Of a stretch of 64,000 nucleotides of DNA, positions 28,401-40,757 are shown piece by piece. Below the pieces are notes generated by a model, which saw only the letters and a list, made by a program, of their open reading frames with translations, ran no database searches and was not told the DNA's origin. Origin of the DNA: Hydractinia symbiolongicarpus (Eukaryota; Cnidaria; Hydrozoa; Anthoathecata; Hydractiniidae); contig NC_079880.1 in the NCBI RefSeq assembly GCF_029227915.1, forward strand, positions 18,804,001 to 18,868,000. The letters are read 5' to 3'. A program made the position numbers and the translations under genes. Within the stretch, counting starts at the first letter, position 1. The number at the start of each line of letters is the position of its first letter.

Positions 28401-29335
28401 CTTGTAAACCAGTTACGTTTTCGAAAAGATTTCAAGCAATTTGCAGGGTTAAAGAGTCAAAATAAACGACCATTAGATCGAAATGGGTTTACAAAAAACA
28501 GCAAAAATCTACTAAACACATTATGTTACATCTCTGAATAAGATTTACCTGCCTGGATAATCAAAACATTGCTTTGAACAATTTTTTTTTAAGATAAGTG
28601 ATATTTCATTCTTTGTCTGCCGAAAAAATCACAAAATTACAAGCTTCTCGATAGTTCGACTTTCCAAAATGTTGGCCAGCAGACAACAGAAATTATTTCC
28701 TCGAAATATGATTTTTTTCCAATGGTTAGGGTAGTGAATGGTATTTGTATTCCCTGTTAGCAGAACTGCTTCCCATAAAATTATCTACATAAAAAAATCA
28801 CTATCGGTTATAAATCTTTAGCTTCATTGGTAGCATTTTAGTTTCTATGACTACAATCTTGAAAATAAATTGGTGGTCAAATATTACACCTTCCCCAAAA
28901 ATTCAGTATTCGAGTCGAAAGACAGATAGTTAATGTCAGCTATGCTTTTGCGTCTTGTTGTTTTAACTATGACGTCACTTCCAATAAAATTTTGGTTGGT
29001 GGTAAGATAAAGAAATGCGCGCATGATGAATACATAAAATTGATGTACATTGCACACTTCATGTTATTTCATTTTTCAATGCCATGCAAACCTAAAGATT
29101 TTACAACTAAAGAAAATAGAATATCAAATAAAAAAGCACTAACAACTTTTACGGTAAATATTTACATGCATGCTTTTTTTTAGAGTTTTAAATTTTTTTA
29201 GATTGAACTATTTATGAACGTTGCAGATTTGGCTTGATTTCGCAACAACAACAACTAGATGGAGAGTTTAGTTCAATTCTGGCGGACCCATCATAGACTT
29301 AACTGTAGTAGTAAAAAAAAGCTCTCCTTTAAATT
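25479..29335. other. Intergenic, no gene recognised
   Basis: AT-rich. Contains a run of 13 C (26006-26018), a 74-bp-spaced pair of TTAGTAGAGAAGCC repeats (27093 and 27167), and the strong hairpin at 28233-28291. Short open frames (25523, 26255, 27924, 28992) show no domain. Confidence 0.45.
28233..28291. repeat. Near-perfect 24-bp hairpin
   Basis: CTTTTTTTGAAATAGAATTAAATG is mirrored by CATTCAATTCTATTTCAAAAAAAG (one mismatch), with an 11-base loop. It may be a tiny MITE or the remains of one; no flanking duplication resolved. Confidence 0.75.
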
Positions 29336-29465
29336 TTACAATACGACAATATCGTTTAACAATATTGCAGGTTGGTGGCTATCGTTGTTGTTGTTGTTCT
29401 CGTCGTCGTCGTCGTTGTTGTTGTTGTTGTTGTTTTTGTTGTTGTTGTTGTTGTTGTTGTTTATT

Positions 29466-29502
<37 letters not shown>

Positions 29503-32500
29503 CGTATTCGCTGTTGTTGTTGCTGTTGTTGTTATCGTCGTGATAGCCATTGTTTTCTTTCCCTGTATTCCAATTTGGGCGTAATTTTAAGCTTGTGAAC
29601 TCCGTACTTGATCTGCTTTTTGTCTTGCCAGATGAAATGGGCGTGTCTCTTTTATCCTTCTGTTGGTGCAATCTGCCATTCTTAGATCTTCTTCCAACAG
29701 CTGCTTTCACGTGCGAGAAAAACACGAGCGGGTTTAAGACTGAATTTAAAAAAGCCAGCGCGAACAATGTCCGTTCGACATCTTTGCCACCGCAAGATTC
29801 ACCACTGGCTTTAAGCAGATTACAAGTTGAGAAGGGAAGCCAGCATAGCGCGAAAATTAAAACAGTTTTCACAGCCATTAACACAAATCGGATCTAAAAA
29901 GTATAAAAGTATTATAAATAATAAAATGGAAAAAGAAAGAAGTGACAGATCTAAATAATTAAGAAATCCAACTGAATACGTAAATGTTCTAAAAATATAT
30001 CATGCGATTCTTAAAACTCATCATAAAACATGTTCTTAAAATTCTTAATAACTTAAAAATAATCAATAGTACACTATAATATATAACATTTTTTCTAAAT
30101 AACTATGTATTTACATTAGAAATAAATAAGCAACAAAACTGCTCTTCATTTTATGCATTGCTCATTGTTTCTATATGTTGTTAACAAATGCACACAAAAC
30201 GTTCTTATTGTCAAAAGGTATCAACGGAAAATATACCACCAATAAAATCATAAATGCGACACTTGTGTTCAATTTTTAAACATAGATGGCCTAAAATCTA
30301 GAAATTTAGTTGTGGTAGAATCAAACCCATGTTTTGTAGCCTTAAAATTCTTGTCAGCAAGTATATTGACAGGGATCATTATGCCAATATACTTTTTCAG
30401 TTTTCTTAATATTTTGCGAGTTTGCATTTGTACGAAGCTATAATCTCAGTCCAAAGTTGTTTTAGATGTGTAAGTCAGCAGGATTCTCTGGCGTTATTAC
30501 AACTTCACATTAAATTTTTTTTTAAATTTTTTTCATGGCTTTCACACAAGGACGTTCAAAGCTTCTTCTTAAATGGGTAATACTTGATTGATTAAACCGC
30601 TTTTGCATTTCATATTCTCCTTTGAAATAATTTAACAACAACAGATTCCAGGGTATCGAGTACACTTTGTCAGCTTTATTGATTAAAACAAGGTTCTATA
30701 GATATTCTCTGTGCAGGGAAAGGCTAGCATCAATTGTTTTGGTAACATATTATTTTTTTTAGGCTTATTTAAGAGTTTTTTATGCCTAGTTAAGTGACTC
30801 AAGTCTTAACACGCTTTCAAAAAGAAAGAAAAAAATGGCGATTAATTTAGATGCATTACTGAATTATTTACCAACATCGGTCTTAACTTTGCGTTGTAGC
30901 CTACTAGCTATAAGGTATCTACATACTCCAATTTTCAATCCTTCCTTATTTAATCCAGTTTTCTTTGGTAACTGACTCTTTTTAGTGACTCTTTCTAAAT
31001 CCCGGGATTAGGTATACTGTTTCCTTTAACAGATATAACAGCCGTGGAAACAGACTGTTAAACGTGGTCGTAAATTTTGGGCCAAAAATCCGCTATTAAA
31101 TACATATTACCAATAGGTACCCCGCTCACTATCGAATTCTTGTTGATCAATTATTTTCTGCACAACTGGCGCATTTCTGTCAACTTGATGTTTTCAACAT
31201 TGGGAGAGTTTTTGTGAAGTTAGAACGGAGGGAGATCTGTAAAATCCCAGTCAAGTCAGAAAAGTTGGAATGTTTGAATCTAGTTAGATAGCTAGTTACT
31301 AGTGATAGCATAGTCGCAATTAACTCGTTTACTACCAAGCTAGTTAGCTGCTGTCGCAAAATAGCTGTCAACAATACTTATTTGGTAACTACTGAAAAAT
31401 AATATCAGAGCATATTCTTACTCACATACAGTTATGCCTGTTCTTGTCGTTTTCCCATTCGACTTTTTTTAAAGTTTTTTTGAATTTTCAACAAAACCTT
31501 GCCACGCAGTAAATTAAAATTCTCCAGCAAAGGCACATAAAATAGTTTGAGAAAGTGAATAAAATGGAATTAAAAAGGTATGCAAAGAACTTAGCGTATG
31601 AACGCATATGGACTGGCTTTTTATTGAAGATGCAAATTTTTTCAACGTTTTGTTGACTTACGAAATTGATCTATACGAAGCACACATTACGTGAATTATT
31701 GGACATCGATTTTACTTTGATCAAATAAAACGCGTTGCGTACCAACTATTACATTAATTTATGTGCAGTACCCCACAGATAGGTTTTTCTATCGTGGAGT
31801 ATGAAGAGTTTTGTATTCGTCCTCTTCTAGTTTTGTAATTTTGTGTTTAAATATATATGTATATAAATAAAAAAATTACATAAACTGTTCAGTTCCTGTA
31901 AACGTTCTGTTTTTTTTTGTTTTTAAAAAGACAATAATATTAACATAGCTATAGCGGAAATATGCAAATGCATAACAGAAGGATGAAATCATCCATACCT
32001 CTCTCTTTAGGTCTCTTCCAACATTATGTTTCCCCGTGCTCTCAAATGCTGCCGCTGAAATCTGCTTGAGTTTGTTGTTACTGCGACGCAGGACAACAAA
32101 AATAGCGGTGTAGCATGCAACAAAGAAGATGGTAGCTGTGTAAGTTAAAACTGGAAATACCAAGTTGTTATACTTTTCAACGTTTGAAAGAAGAAATCTC
32201 GATACGCAGTAGACGAGTGAAACACACGCCAAAGAGAGAACCCACGCACTGAAACATATCTTATATGGAAACAGCTTGTTTTGCTTATGATGAAGAAACG
32301 GGAAAGCAACGGCAAATAATCGGTCAAAGGTGATGGCAATGAGATTAAAGATGGAGATAAGCAGCGAAAATCTGATAAACACGTGCTTTATAATGCTGTA
32401 TAATTCTTTAACCTCGGATTTTCCTTTCAGTGTCGTTTTCATGAACGGGTCCATGCTCTTTAGTATGATCATATTAATCCCAACAAATGTGTCTGATAAA

Positions 32501-33279
32501 CATAAATTGAGGATGTAAATCAAGGACGGCTTTAGTTTGACTTTTTTGATGATAATGGCGACGACAATGACGTTGAAAAGTAGCACCAAACCTGCCAATG
32601 CTGGTGTTGCATGAGTGTAGATGACTTCTCCATATGCTGCTGGTCTTCCAGTCATTACTGAACCAGATGGCCTCCTGCAAAAATGGGCATTAAGTCATTC
32701 TTTTGCAGATGGATTTACTTGAAATAAGATTACAAAGCGGAACGCGTTACAGTTTTGCAAAAAGGGTAGTTGTACAAACATTGAGATTGTTTGAACCTAT
32801 TCAACCGGGGTATAGGGTACAAATGGTTTCCTGGAATCCAATTTTCTAAAATCTTATTTTTGACGACATTTTCTTGCGATTAAGAGGTCAATTTAGCAAA
32901 TTGTTAAAAATTACTTTCAATAAGCCTTTTTAACGCGATTAATTAAATATACTTTTTCTTATCAAGATAAATTATTGTTTCTGGGTCATAGAATAATGAT
33001 TTGACATCGCACTAAAGTCACAATAAAATTTAAAAAATGCTGATAGAATTAAAAAAGCAATAGAGCGTAAATTGTTTCAACTAATTAAAGCGTATAAAAC
33101 TGTAACTAAATCGTTTCAGTAAATGGGAAGTTTTAGGCGCCCTAATTTGTGCCACGTTTTTTTACCCCCGGCTGTCAAAATATTCATATTAGAAGTCACA
33201 ATAACAAAAGATAAATAATCAAATAAAATAAAGATAACAATCCTTACCTATCTTTAGCATCGCATGAAAAATGTTCCAT
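29336..33279 (-). CDS. Class A (rhodopsin-type) GPCR, three exons, poly-Asn tail
   Basis: Plasma-membrane receptor of 421 residues; ligand unknown. Exons on the minus strand: 33279-33248 (MEHFSCDAKD plus two bases), 32674-31999, 29893-29336; phases agree (AG|G, then GAG|ATC) and splice sites are GTAAGG/TTGCAG and GTATGG/TTTTTAG. TM1 has the conserved Asn (LLFNVIVVAII), TM2 NLCLSDTF with Asp, TM3 ends FDRLFAVAFPF in place of DRY, TM6 is FALCWLPF, and TM7 LNSVLNPLVFF gives NPxxF in place of NPxxY. After TM7 the tail is basic and Ser-rich, then becomes long Asn runs with Asp (last 60 or so residues), encoded by the GTT/AAC microsatellite at 29380-29540. The intron of 2.1 kb contains no gene. Subfamily not assigned. 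Confidence 0.85.
29380..29540 (-). repeat. (AAC)n microsatellite coding for poly-Asn
   Basis: GTT repeats on the + strand with GTC and ATT interruptions. On the minus strand they lie in frame within the last exon of the GPCR and read Asn. Plus-strand poly-Cys, poly-Leu and poly-Val frames here are shadows. Confidence 0.9.
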
Positions 33280-34857
33280 GATCATACCTCTAAAATCGTA
33301 TTTTATATACTTTTTTGCATTAATATTAATTAGGAATAAACAATTCAGAGGTTTTTCTGCCGCGAATTTGAAAGCCAGAGCGTAAACCGCAGTTACATCC
33401 AATGAATTTCACCATGTTCAGCTTTTCTTAATTCTCACGACCACATTTCGAAAGAAAATATTAAAATCTGTTTTTTTTTTACGGTTTTAACAGGAAAACG
33501 TTTCTTCCTTAACTCATATTACACAATTTTTATTCCTCACAAAAAACCCTGCAGAGATTATTTTCACTTTTTGTCTTTTTAATTGGTTTGTTACTTTCTT
33601 TTTTCAAACCAAAGCAGCCTAAAATATTGTACAAACCCACTTTTATATCACTTTTATTTTAAACCATTACTGGCATGACGCCACCATCCCAAAATAGTTT
33701 AGTATGACGCACGTTTTTCTTCTTAAACATTATCTAGCTTGCCCTCGCGTTTGTTAAAATTGGGTTTGCGTTAAAACACTTTGCTCGTTTAAAAGCTGGA
33801 AAGAACAGGTGTTGTTTTGTTATAGAAACATAAAGTTGCACTGAGACACACTTTAAATTTACATAAACTTTCTTGGTTAGCTACTGTGCCAAGTTTATTG
33901 TCATAACATTTGCCCTTCACATAATTCCATGGGTTTGGGTAAAAAAGGAGACCCTCAATATTCTCCCCTAAAATGGGGTTGATAAATGGTTGTGCCACTT
34001 AATTAGTCATTTGTTACTCAGATTAGGCATGATTATTCCCATCAAATTAGCTGTGCTTGTCCGATGGAGAATTTTCTTTGACTAAGTCACTGTCTATGAT
34101 TGGCTAGAATTTTTGCATTTTTGCTATAGTGAGAATCATGCAGAAAATAACTACAATATCACGTCATCAGTTTACTCTAAAAACGGAGAAAGTCTCTTAC
34201 ACCAAAACAAAACAGCTAGTGAAGAACTATCATGCCCTTTAATTTAATGATATTGATAAAATGTATGAGAACCTACGTGGTGGAAGCTTTCCTGAGAGGA
34301 ATCTGTCACGATAGCTATCCATCAATTGGGGGAATTGATGGATAGCTATTGTTTGAAAGTATAGGATCAGAGGTAGTGTCGTACACTCCCCCTTCGCACA
34401 CACGTATCAAAATAATATCAGGGGGACTGGTGTCGACGCAATGCACGACGTATATAGGTAGCTACACTGTGCTACGCGAGTCGGACGTGGTGCCTTCTCT
34501 GCAAAATAATGTTACAGACTATCGTTGCAACTCAAATGAGTTTTATAAACAGCTTTCAGTGCATGATATATTTTGCACAGAATAAAAACACAAGCTGCCA
34601 GTCCATAACGAAAAAATTCTCTTTTTTCTCCAAATCGATCAAGCAAGAAGCTGATAATTAGCACTAGCAAGTTATTTTTTTATTTCGTGCAAATATTTTT
34701 TAATTTTTAATACGTATGTTTGCAAAATAAATTTCGGTCATAAAAAAGAAACGAAAAAATTGTTCCGTGTTAATTATGAATATTCCTCTTTAAAATATTC
34801 ATATTACCAAATATTTGTCTAATTTTATCGTGAAGTTGTAAACATTCACTTAAACGA
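33280..34857. other. Intergenic between divergent GPCR genes
   Basis: Head-to-head spacer between the GPCR on the minus strand and the 7TM gene at 34858. It contains the perfect inverted repeat at 34312-34350. Open frames at 33789-33998 and 34349-34585 are not recognised. Confidence 0.4.
34312..34350. repeat. 17-bp inverted repeat with G-run loop
   Basis: ATAGCTATCCATCAATT mirrored by AATTGATGGATAGCTAT across a GGGGG centre, about 500 bp before the 7TM gene start. Could be a hairpin-forming site or a micro-element. Confidence 0.75.
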
Positions 34858-36096
34858 ATGGACGTGGTAACACTCTTTGGAGTGAATAAAGTTAACGAAA
34901 TATCAACACAAAATAACACCTTAATCACACCAAAGAAGGAAAGCAGATACGATTTGGCATTATATGGACTGGATAACGGTCAATTTTACGCCATCCATAT
35001 ACCAGCGTTAACATGTATTTTTTTAAGTTTGATAACAGCTATACTGGTACTATATTTTTCATTTAAACATCAAAGAATATCAACATTTTTCACATGGACA
35101 AAAAGTGAACGGTTTGTTGTGTATCTTGCCATTTGCGATGCCTTGTTTAATATCTGTCACTCAATGGATCATTTGCATATTGTCATCAAAAAAGATCATG
35201 TCTACCCCAAAGCACTTTGCGAGTTTTATGGCATCATGCTAGCCGAGTTCATTACTGCCCAGAACTTGATGGTAAATGTGGTTTCTATCAACGCTTTTGT
35301 TTTGATTTACTTTCGTAAAAAGCTTGAATTTGGAAAATATGATTGGAAGTTGTTGTTATGGATGTTTGGAACACCAGCCATTGGTAGTATGATAGCTCTT
35401 GGGACTGGATCTATGGGACCAAATGGAACCTTGTGAGTATTAGACATTTTGGGCTTTCAAGTTCTACGGAAGTAACCAGTCGTGTAGGGTATGCGTGTTA
35501 TGCTAAAAGAGAATGCAAACCTAAAATATTGTTATTTTTTACAACAATCTTCAAAACAGAACATATAGTTTAAATCCGCTTTAAAGTACATAATGGAGGG
35601 TAAATAAGAGTAACTTTGCTTCGACTGTAAAATCAAAGCCTTAACACATTTTACAAAATTAAAGCTATAAATTGGAATATTTTTTTATTTTACTTTTAGC
35701 TGCTACTTTGATGGTGTGAAAGGAGAGTACGCGAATTTATTCTTCACCACAGTGCCTTTGCTTTTAATTCTCACCGTAAACATCATTATGTATATTTTAA
35801 CATGGTACCGCATTCAAAAAGAGGAGCCAAAGTTCAAAGATGTTTCTGGCAAGGGTGCTCACATGGTCCGGGCATCACATCGAGCAGCTAAGACTATGTC
35901 CTTATTTGTTGCAGCTTTCTTTATACAATGGTGGGCGATGGCTTTGTATGGTGTGTGGCAATTAGTAGCAGATGTTCCGCAAGCGTTGTTTCAGTTTGTT
36001 ACGACCTTCTCTAACATTGGAGGAATCTTAAATGGTGTTGTTTACGCAATTATAAGAAGTCGAAAACGTGATACGGAAAGTGTTGCTCATCACTGA
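34858..36096 (+). CDS. Orphan seven-transmembrane receptor (cAMP-receptor/GPR157-like by topology)
   Basis: 323 residues in two exons, 34858-35432 and 35700-36096 (GGAACCTT|GTGAGT ... TTTTAG|CTGC, phase kept). Seven hydrophobic segments: about residues 45-67, 83-105, 120-150, 160-180, 200-225, 248-275 and 283-305. A Cys at the start of TM3 (LCEFYG) and one in loop 2 (FCYFDG) could form the usual disulfide. There is no DRY, no CWxP and no NPxxY, so it is not a standard class A receptor. TM5 VPLLLILTVNIIMYILTWYR and TM6 RAAKTMSLFVAAFFIQWW recall the cAR/GPR157-like group, but I judge that by feel only. N-terminus has no signal peptide; the ATG follows an AT-rich leader. Confidence 0.75.
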
Positions 36097-37149
36097 CTCT
36101 CATGCTTCATTTCAGCAACACAAGTTTAAACCTACTAAAAAAGACGGAAATAGTAAGAAATTAAAAAAAAAACTGTAATTATGAGACATATCTGCAATCC
36201 TGTTTAAAAATATTCAAGATGAAACCCACAAGCAATAGTTTACGGTTTTTTCAGTCCCAAGCACTTAAGAACTAATGAAACTTAAGATCATTACTCGGTA
36301 AGATTCGAAACCCGAAACTGTGACTGAAATTTGAAACAGTTTACAAAATTCAAAATTTACGTTTCATTGTTCAGCGTATTCACACACTAATGTGTGGTAT
36401 GTAAGTATCACGCATACTAATGTGCGCTATGCGAGTATCACACGCTTACTAATGTGCGGTAGGCGAGTTTCACGCACACTATTGTGTGGTATGCGAGTAT
36501 TACGGCAAAGATTATACAGCAAACAAAAGAGTAAGTCCTGTGATCAAAGTTAAAGTTATTAATACATGATGGCCTGTCGAGTTAATTTTTTAGTGTACGA
36601 ATGACGCTAACAAATCAAATATCGATACTCGAGCTACCTCTTTTACAAAAAACATTCATTCATGATTGTTACATAACAGAGTAAACACAAATAGATAGTA
36701 TAGATAAATAGTAATTATAATGAAATTTCTATTAAATTTTTAATAAGTAGCTTTTAGATTAAAAATTATTCCAGTCCGTAAAGCTACGAATGAAAAACTA
36801 AGAGCAATAAACTAAACCATATGACATGTAATTGGAAGCTAAAAAATGATTTAAAAGACATACAAAATCGAAATTATGTTTAAGCTATTCCCAACGCAAT
36901 CCAAGTGTGTTTTATTCAAACAAACAACACATCAATTTTTAACTGTTACACTTTGATTTCATTTACAAGTTAAAAAGGCGCAAAATGGCCCTTCTAAAAA
37001 GACACAGTTTCTATAACAACTAGCAACCATTTTATTTAAAATATATGGTTCGTTCCAAAGTTCTGCTAGCTAAAGCCGCAAAGCAACTTACTACCATGCT
37101 GACGATATTTCTGCAACATACGTAGCTAATTTGTTTCCAATGTACCATT
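36097..37149. other. Intergenic, includes a 30-bp tandem repeat
   Basis: No gene. It lies between convergent genes (7TM on +, GPCR on -), so both 3' UTRs are expected here. Confidence 0.4.
36386..36505 (+). repeat. Four-copy 30-bp tandem repeat
   Basis: Units of 30-32 bp starting ACTAATGTGTGGTATG and ending GAGTATCACGCAT, with scattered substitutions; four copies. Confidence 0.75.
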
Positions 37150-38043
37150 TTACCTTTTAAAAAATCTTCTAAACCAACTCCGAAGAAGGTTTTTGAAAGA
37201 AGTCGACAACAAAACATAAATACAGGCATCGGAAGAATAACCGATAGAAAAAACTATGTTGATTATCACATCTAACAGAAAAGTGTTTGCTATAAAACCT
37301 CTATACATCAACAAGAATATAAAATCTGGTATGACAATGAACAGTACGAAAGTTGTCACTAATAGGAATGGTAACAACAAATGTAGATTCGCTCGTTTGA
37401 TGTGCTGACGCAATTTTTGACCATTTGAACTAAATCCATCCGTATTACGATCTGTATTTCTTTCTATTGAAACCGACATTCGAGCCATTACCTTTCTATT
37501 GCGTCGAATCTTTTTCACAATGTATATGTATGTCGCAAAAGCAATTATAACGAAAACCATATCGCCAAATGGAAAGCCATAAAAGTGGGAAAAATCTTCA
37601 AGCTTTTCAAAACCATTTACTTGTTCGACACGAATATAAACAAATAATGACAACTGCAAGCACAAAGTTATCAACCATACTATGATCATGCAATATTTCG
37701 TTTTTCTTGCTGACCAATATAAGGGATAACGGATGTTCAAGTACACTTCTGCCAGTCGGTCTAATGTCAGAATGTACATAACGGCATAATAAGGTAAACA
37801 TGAAACCATTGAGTAAATTAATAAAAATTGATACACAATGTTTTTCTCGCCATAATAATAGTACACCACGATATAAGCTACACTCGCTGCGGATAAGCAA
37901 ATTTCCGACAGACTCAGATTGATCATTAATATAGTTTGACTTCTGCTAACGTTGGAACTTTTTGTTAAAAGTAGTATCATACCAAAACTGTGTAATACAA
38001 ATGGTACGACATAGGATATCAACGAGACTGCCCACAATTCCAT
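37150..38043 (-). CDS. Class A-like GPCR, local family copy 1
   Basis: Single-exon receptor, 297 residues, start ATG at 38043 (MELWAVSLISYV). Seven hydrophobic helices near residues 5-27, 37-60, 73-96, 117-138, 158-178, 220-245 and 258-280. TM3 ends in DRLAEVY (95-101, a DRY variant) followed by a conserved NIRYPLYWSARK in loop 2. TM6 ends VIPDF in place of CWxP, and TM7 has SSDACIYVLL in the NPxxY position. The third inner loop is Ser/Arg-rich; the tail is short and basic (FRRFFKR). Closest relative here is the gene at 42513, with the pair at 52806 and 57262 more distant. No close match to a named receptor class; ligand unknown. Confidence 0.85.
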   Translation of the reverse strand: MELWAVSLISYVVPFVLHSFGMILLLTKSSNVSRSQTILMINLSLSEICLSAASVAYIVVYYYYGEKNIVYQFLLIYSMVSCLPYYAVMYILTLDRLAEVYLNIRYPLYWSARKTKYCMIIVWLITLCLQLSLFVYIRVEQVNGFEKLEDFSHFYGFPFGDMVFVIIAFATYIYIVKKIRRNRKVMARMSVSIERNTDRNTDGFSSNGQKLRQHIKRANLHLLLPFLLVTTFVLFIVIPDFIFLLMYRGFIANTFLLDVIINIVFSIGYSSDACIYVLLSTSFKNLLRSWFRRFFKR

Positions 38044-38660
38044 ACCTTAATCGCTTCACTACTGCGAGTGGGTTTGTGACCAAAATTAGGAGTAACAGTA
38101 TAACTATTCTTGCACTATGGCAACACACTTTGTTTCAATCTTTGTTGAAAATCGAAATATGCTAGATCTTACCATTCCATGTCTTGGATGCGGAAAAAAC
38201 TGAGGAAAGATTTTTAACCGGTCAAAATATTAAATTAAAAAAAAGAACAGTTAAAAAAATATAAAAAGGTTATATACATTTTCAACAATAACATTAAATT
38301 TATTTATAATTCATGTTTTGTTTTTTGCTTGGACTGCGATCTATGTAATTTCAATCGACTGTAGCTTTAAATGGTGCAATCTTTTGACTTTCTTGTAATT
38401 AAATATAATCACATTTATTATTTTATCCAATCTTTTATTCCATGTGCATAGCTGCAAAAAAATAGCTTGAATAATATTTGAACCTCCCACTTATTTCTTT
38501 ACGTATGCTACGTTACTTGTTATTGTAGTTTATGGTTTTTGTAAAGTTTGTTACAAAAACCATTTTGAAAAACAATACTCTCTTCGCATAGAGATGAGCG
38601 ACATATTTTGCTTTTTAAATAAAAAATAAACAGAATAATGGAATTTTTTGACGCAATATC
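38044..38660. other. Upstream region of GPCR copy 1
   Basis: Presumed promoter and 5' UTR of the gene at 37150-38043. Nothing else recognised; the + strand frame at 37962-38165 is antisense shadow. Confidence 0.35.
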
Positions 38661-38790
38661 CAGGGGCGGATTCAGCAAATTTTCGTAGTAGTCATGATGG
38701 CTATGAAAATTTGAATATACAGCTAAGTGTCTCGGGGGGGGGGGGGGGGGGGCGCTGTAAGTCCCTCAGGCGGGGTCTGGGGCGCCACTG
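38661..38790 (+). mobile_element. hAT-like terminus with 19-base G run
   Basis: CAGGGGCGGATTCAG at 38661 is the hAT-type terminal motif, followed about 70 bases on by a G run (38734-38752) and the phrase AGTCCCTCAGGCGGGGTCTG. The far terminus was not found, so the extent is a minimum. Confidence 0.5.
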
Positions 38791-40194
38791 GGGCGCCCCA
38801 GAAGCTTTCGCTAAAACGGACTTTGTGAACCCTAAAATAGGCTTGAACGGGAACAAAAAAGAACCTCGTATGCAGACGTTTTAAGTGCTTTAGACCTTGA
38901 TAACAGAAAAAACATTCTCATAAACGCTGCAGCGCTGCATAACCACTTCAAACAGAAAAGAAGAAGCCCTGTGGCTTGAAGATTTCCGTCATCAGCTTGG
39001 ACGATTCTAAAATTCGAAGTAGACATCACTGTTTGGTTTAGCCTTTCTTCGTCTCGGAATAAAAAATGAACACATTGGTGAATAATTTACGCAGAGCCAA
39101 TTCATGTGGGAGATTACATAAGAAACTAGCCGAGGGGGTAAAAATTTTATTTATAAAGCGGATTGACATTGATTTTTAAGGGGAATGTCGTAGATATAGT
39201 GATCATAATGTTGTATTTATTATAGGTAGTTAATCTAGCTTAAGATAACCGTATTTCATATTCCTGTGCAAGTTACCGACTCACACCTTAGGTGGCTAAT
39301 GTTTGAAAACGAAACTTCAGGAACGAAAAGTTGTTTAATGGCGCGCCGTTTTTTCATTTTTGTGCAAAAGGCGCATATTTCACTTTCCGTACAAAAGTTT
39401 GACTGATTTTTTCTGCCATTATGAGTGTTATCCTACATGTATTTAGCCAGGAGACCCAGCCTAATTTTTCTTACCACTATCGAAGAAGAAAGCTTAGTTA
39501 ACTACGCTAACATATGTTGGGTGTTGTATGGTTACTGGTAACTTGTCGTGGATTTGAATGTATGTATTTAGTCCTTATCTTAGTCTTTCAACTATGGTTT
39601 TACATTGATTTCATATTAATTTTGGAGCTTAAAACATTTTGATTGCATCATTTAAGGAACTTATAGCTAGCTACTAGCTAAATTAGGTGTATTTCGAAAT
39701 TCATTCTGCAGACTTTGATTCTATTTTTTATTCCATTTTATTCTATTTCTAAAGTTTTTACCAGTGTTGCTTATGAATTTGCATCTCCATTATGATGATA
39801 CGATAATCTTAAAATTTGTCATTTCAGATGATTCTTCACCCCAAAAGTCTTGACATCAATCAAATATAATTGTAAACACAGGATTTCACTTCATTATAGA
39901 CAACAACATCATTTATCGCCAATGAAGTCCAGAATTTTGCATTTGTTATGTCGTTGAGATTTTTTAAATCGAAGAGAAATAAGCTGCGTAGGAGCTTTTA
40001 TATTATTTAGTATGTTTATGTAGAGCCTAGCGTATCTCACATTGGAAAAAAAAATGACATCACAGAATTAAGACGTAAATTACGAATTAGGATATTTTAG
40101 CTAATTCATCTTTTGTTCAACCGTGAAAAATTTCCATTTTGTTTACCTGCATTTTGCAAAGTTATTTTATGTAATAAAAACCACGAGGGTGCCG

Positions 40195-40255
40195 ATAAGC
40201 CGCATACACCATAAAGTGCGTGCATTTTCTAGCGAGTTTGGCGTCTTTTTTTTGC
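40195..40255 (+). mobile_element. Solo left end of the GAGGGTGCCGATAAG MITE family
   Basis: GAGGGTGCCGATAAGCCGC followed by ATACACCATAAAGTGCGTGC matches the left end at 7339, including the downstream GCGAGTTTGGC word. No matching right end nearby, so it is truncated. Confidence 0.6.
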
Positions 40256-40725
40256 TATTACTCAAATTCTTTTTTCCTATTTCTTCCATTTTACTGGAAA
40301 TAATGTTTTTATAACTTATTTTTGGAACTAGTTGCTGTTACAGAAATTTCAAATCTAGATGCGCTAGAAATACGTGTCATGCATACACAGCAAAATCAGC
40401 AAGAGGTTTAAGTAATTTCCGATGTAGTTTAAAATCACGCGAGGAAGAAAAAAGAAAAGAAAAAACTGGATTCGAGAATACTATAAAACTAAGCCATTGC
40501 ATGCTTTGAACTCGCGAGATGCTATGATGACGATCAGAGCTAACAAAAAAAAGCTTCAATATAAAAATTGCTAAAAATAAGTAATTCAATTTTATTTTTG
40601 TCTCTGTAAAATTAAAATATTTGTCATTTAGTTGAATGGTTTCTCTCCTGACGAAAATTAAGATAACCAGGAATATAGTACTGTGGAAAGTTTATCATTT
40701 CTTAAACATGATAGTTTAGTAGGCG

Positions 40726-40757
40726 ACGTTTCGGGAGATTCTTCTCCCATCATCGGG
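40726..40757 (-). ncRNA. Degenerate hammerhead-ribozyme-like motif
   Basis: On the minus strand: CCGATGA, a perfect 6-bp stem (GGGAGA ... TCTCCC), then CGAAACGTC. This is the two-box hammerhead layout (CUGAUGA ... GAAAC) used by Penelope-like elements, with C in place of the invariant U4, so it is likely inactive. The surrounding bases may be a Penelope-like element remnant; no reverse transcriptase frame is visible. Confidence 0.4.

Noticed and set aside
29259-29598. Plus-strand poly-Leu, poly-Cys and poly-Val frames
   Set aside because: Antisense readings of the AAC microsatellite in the GPCR tail exon.
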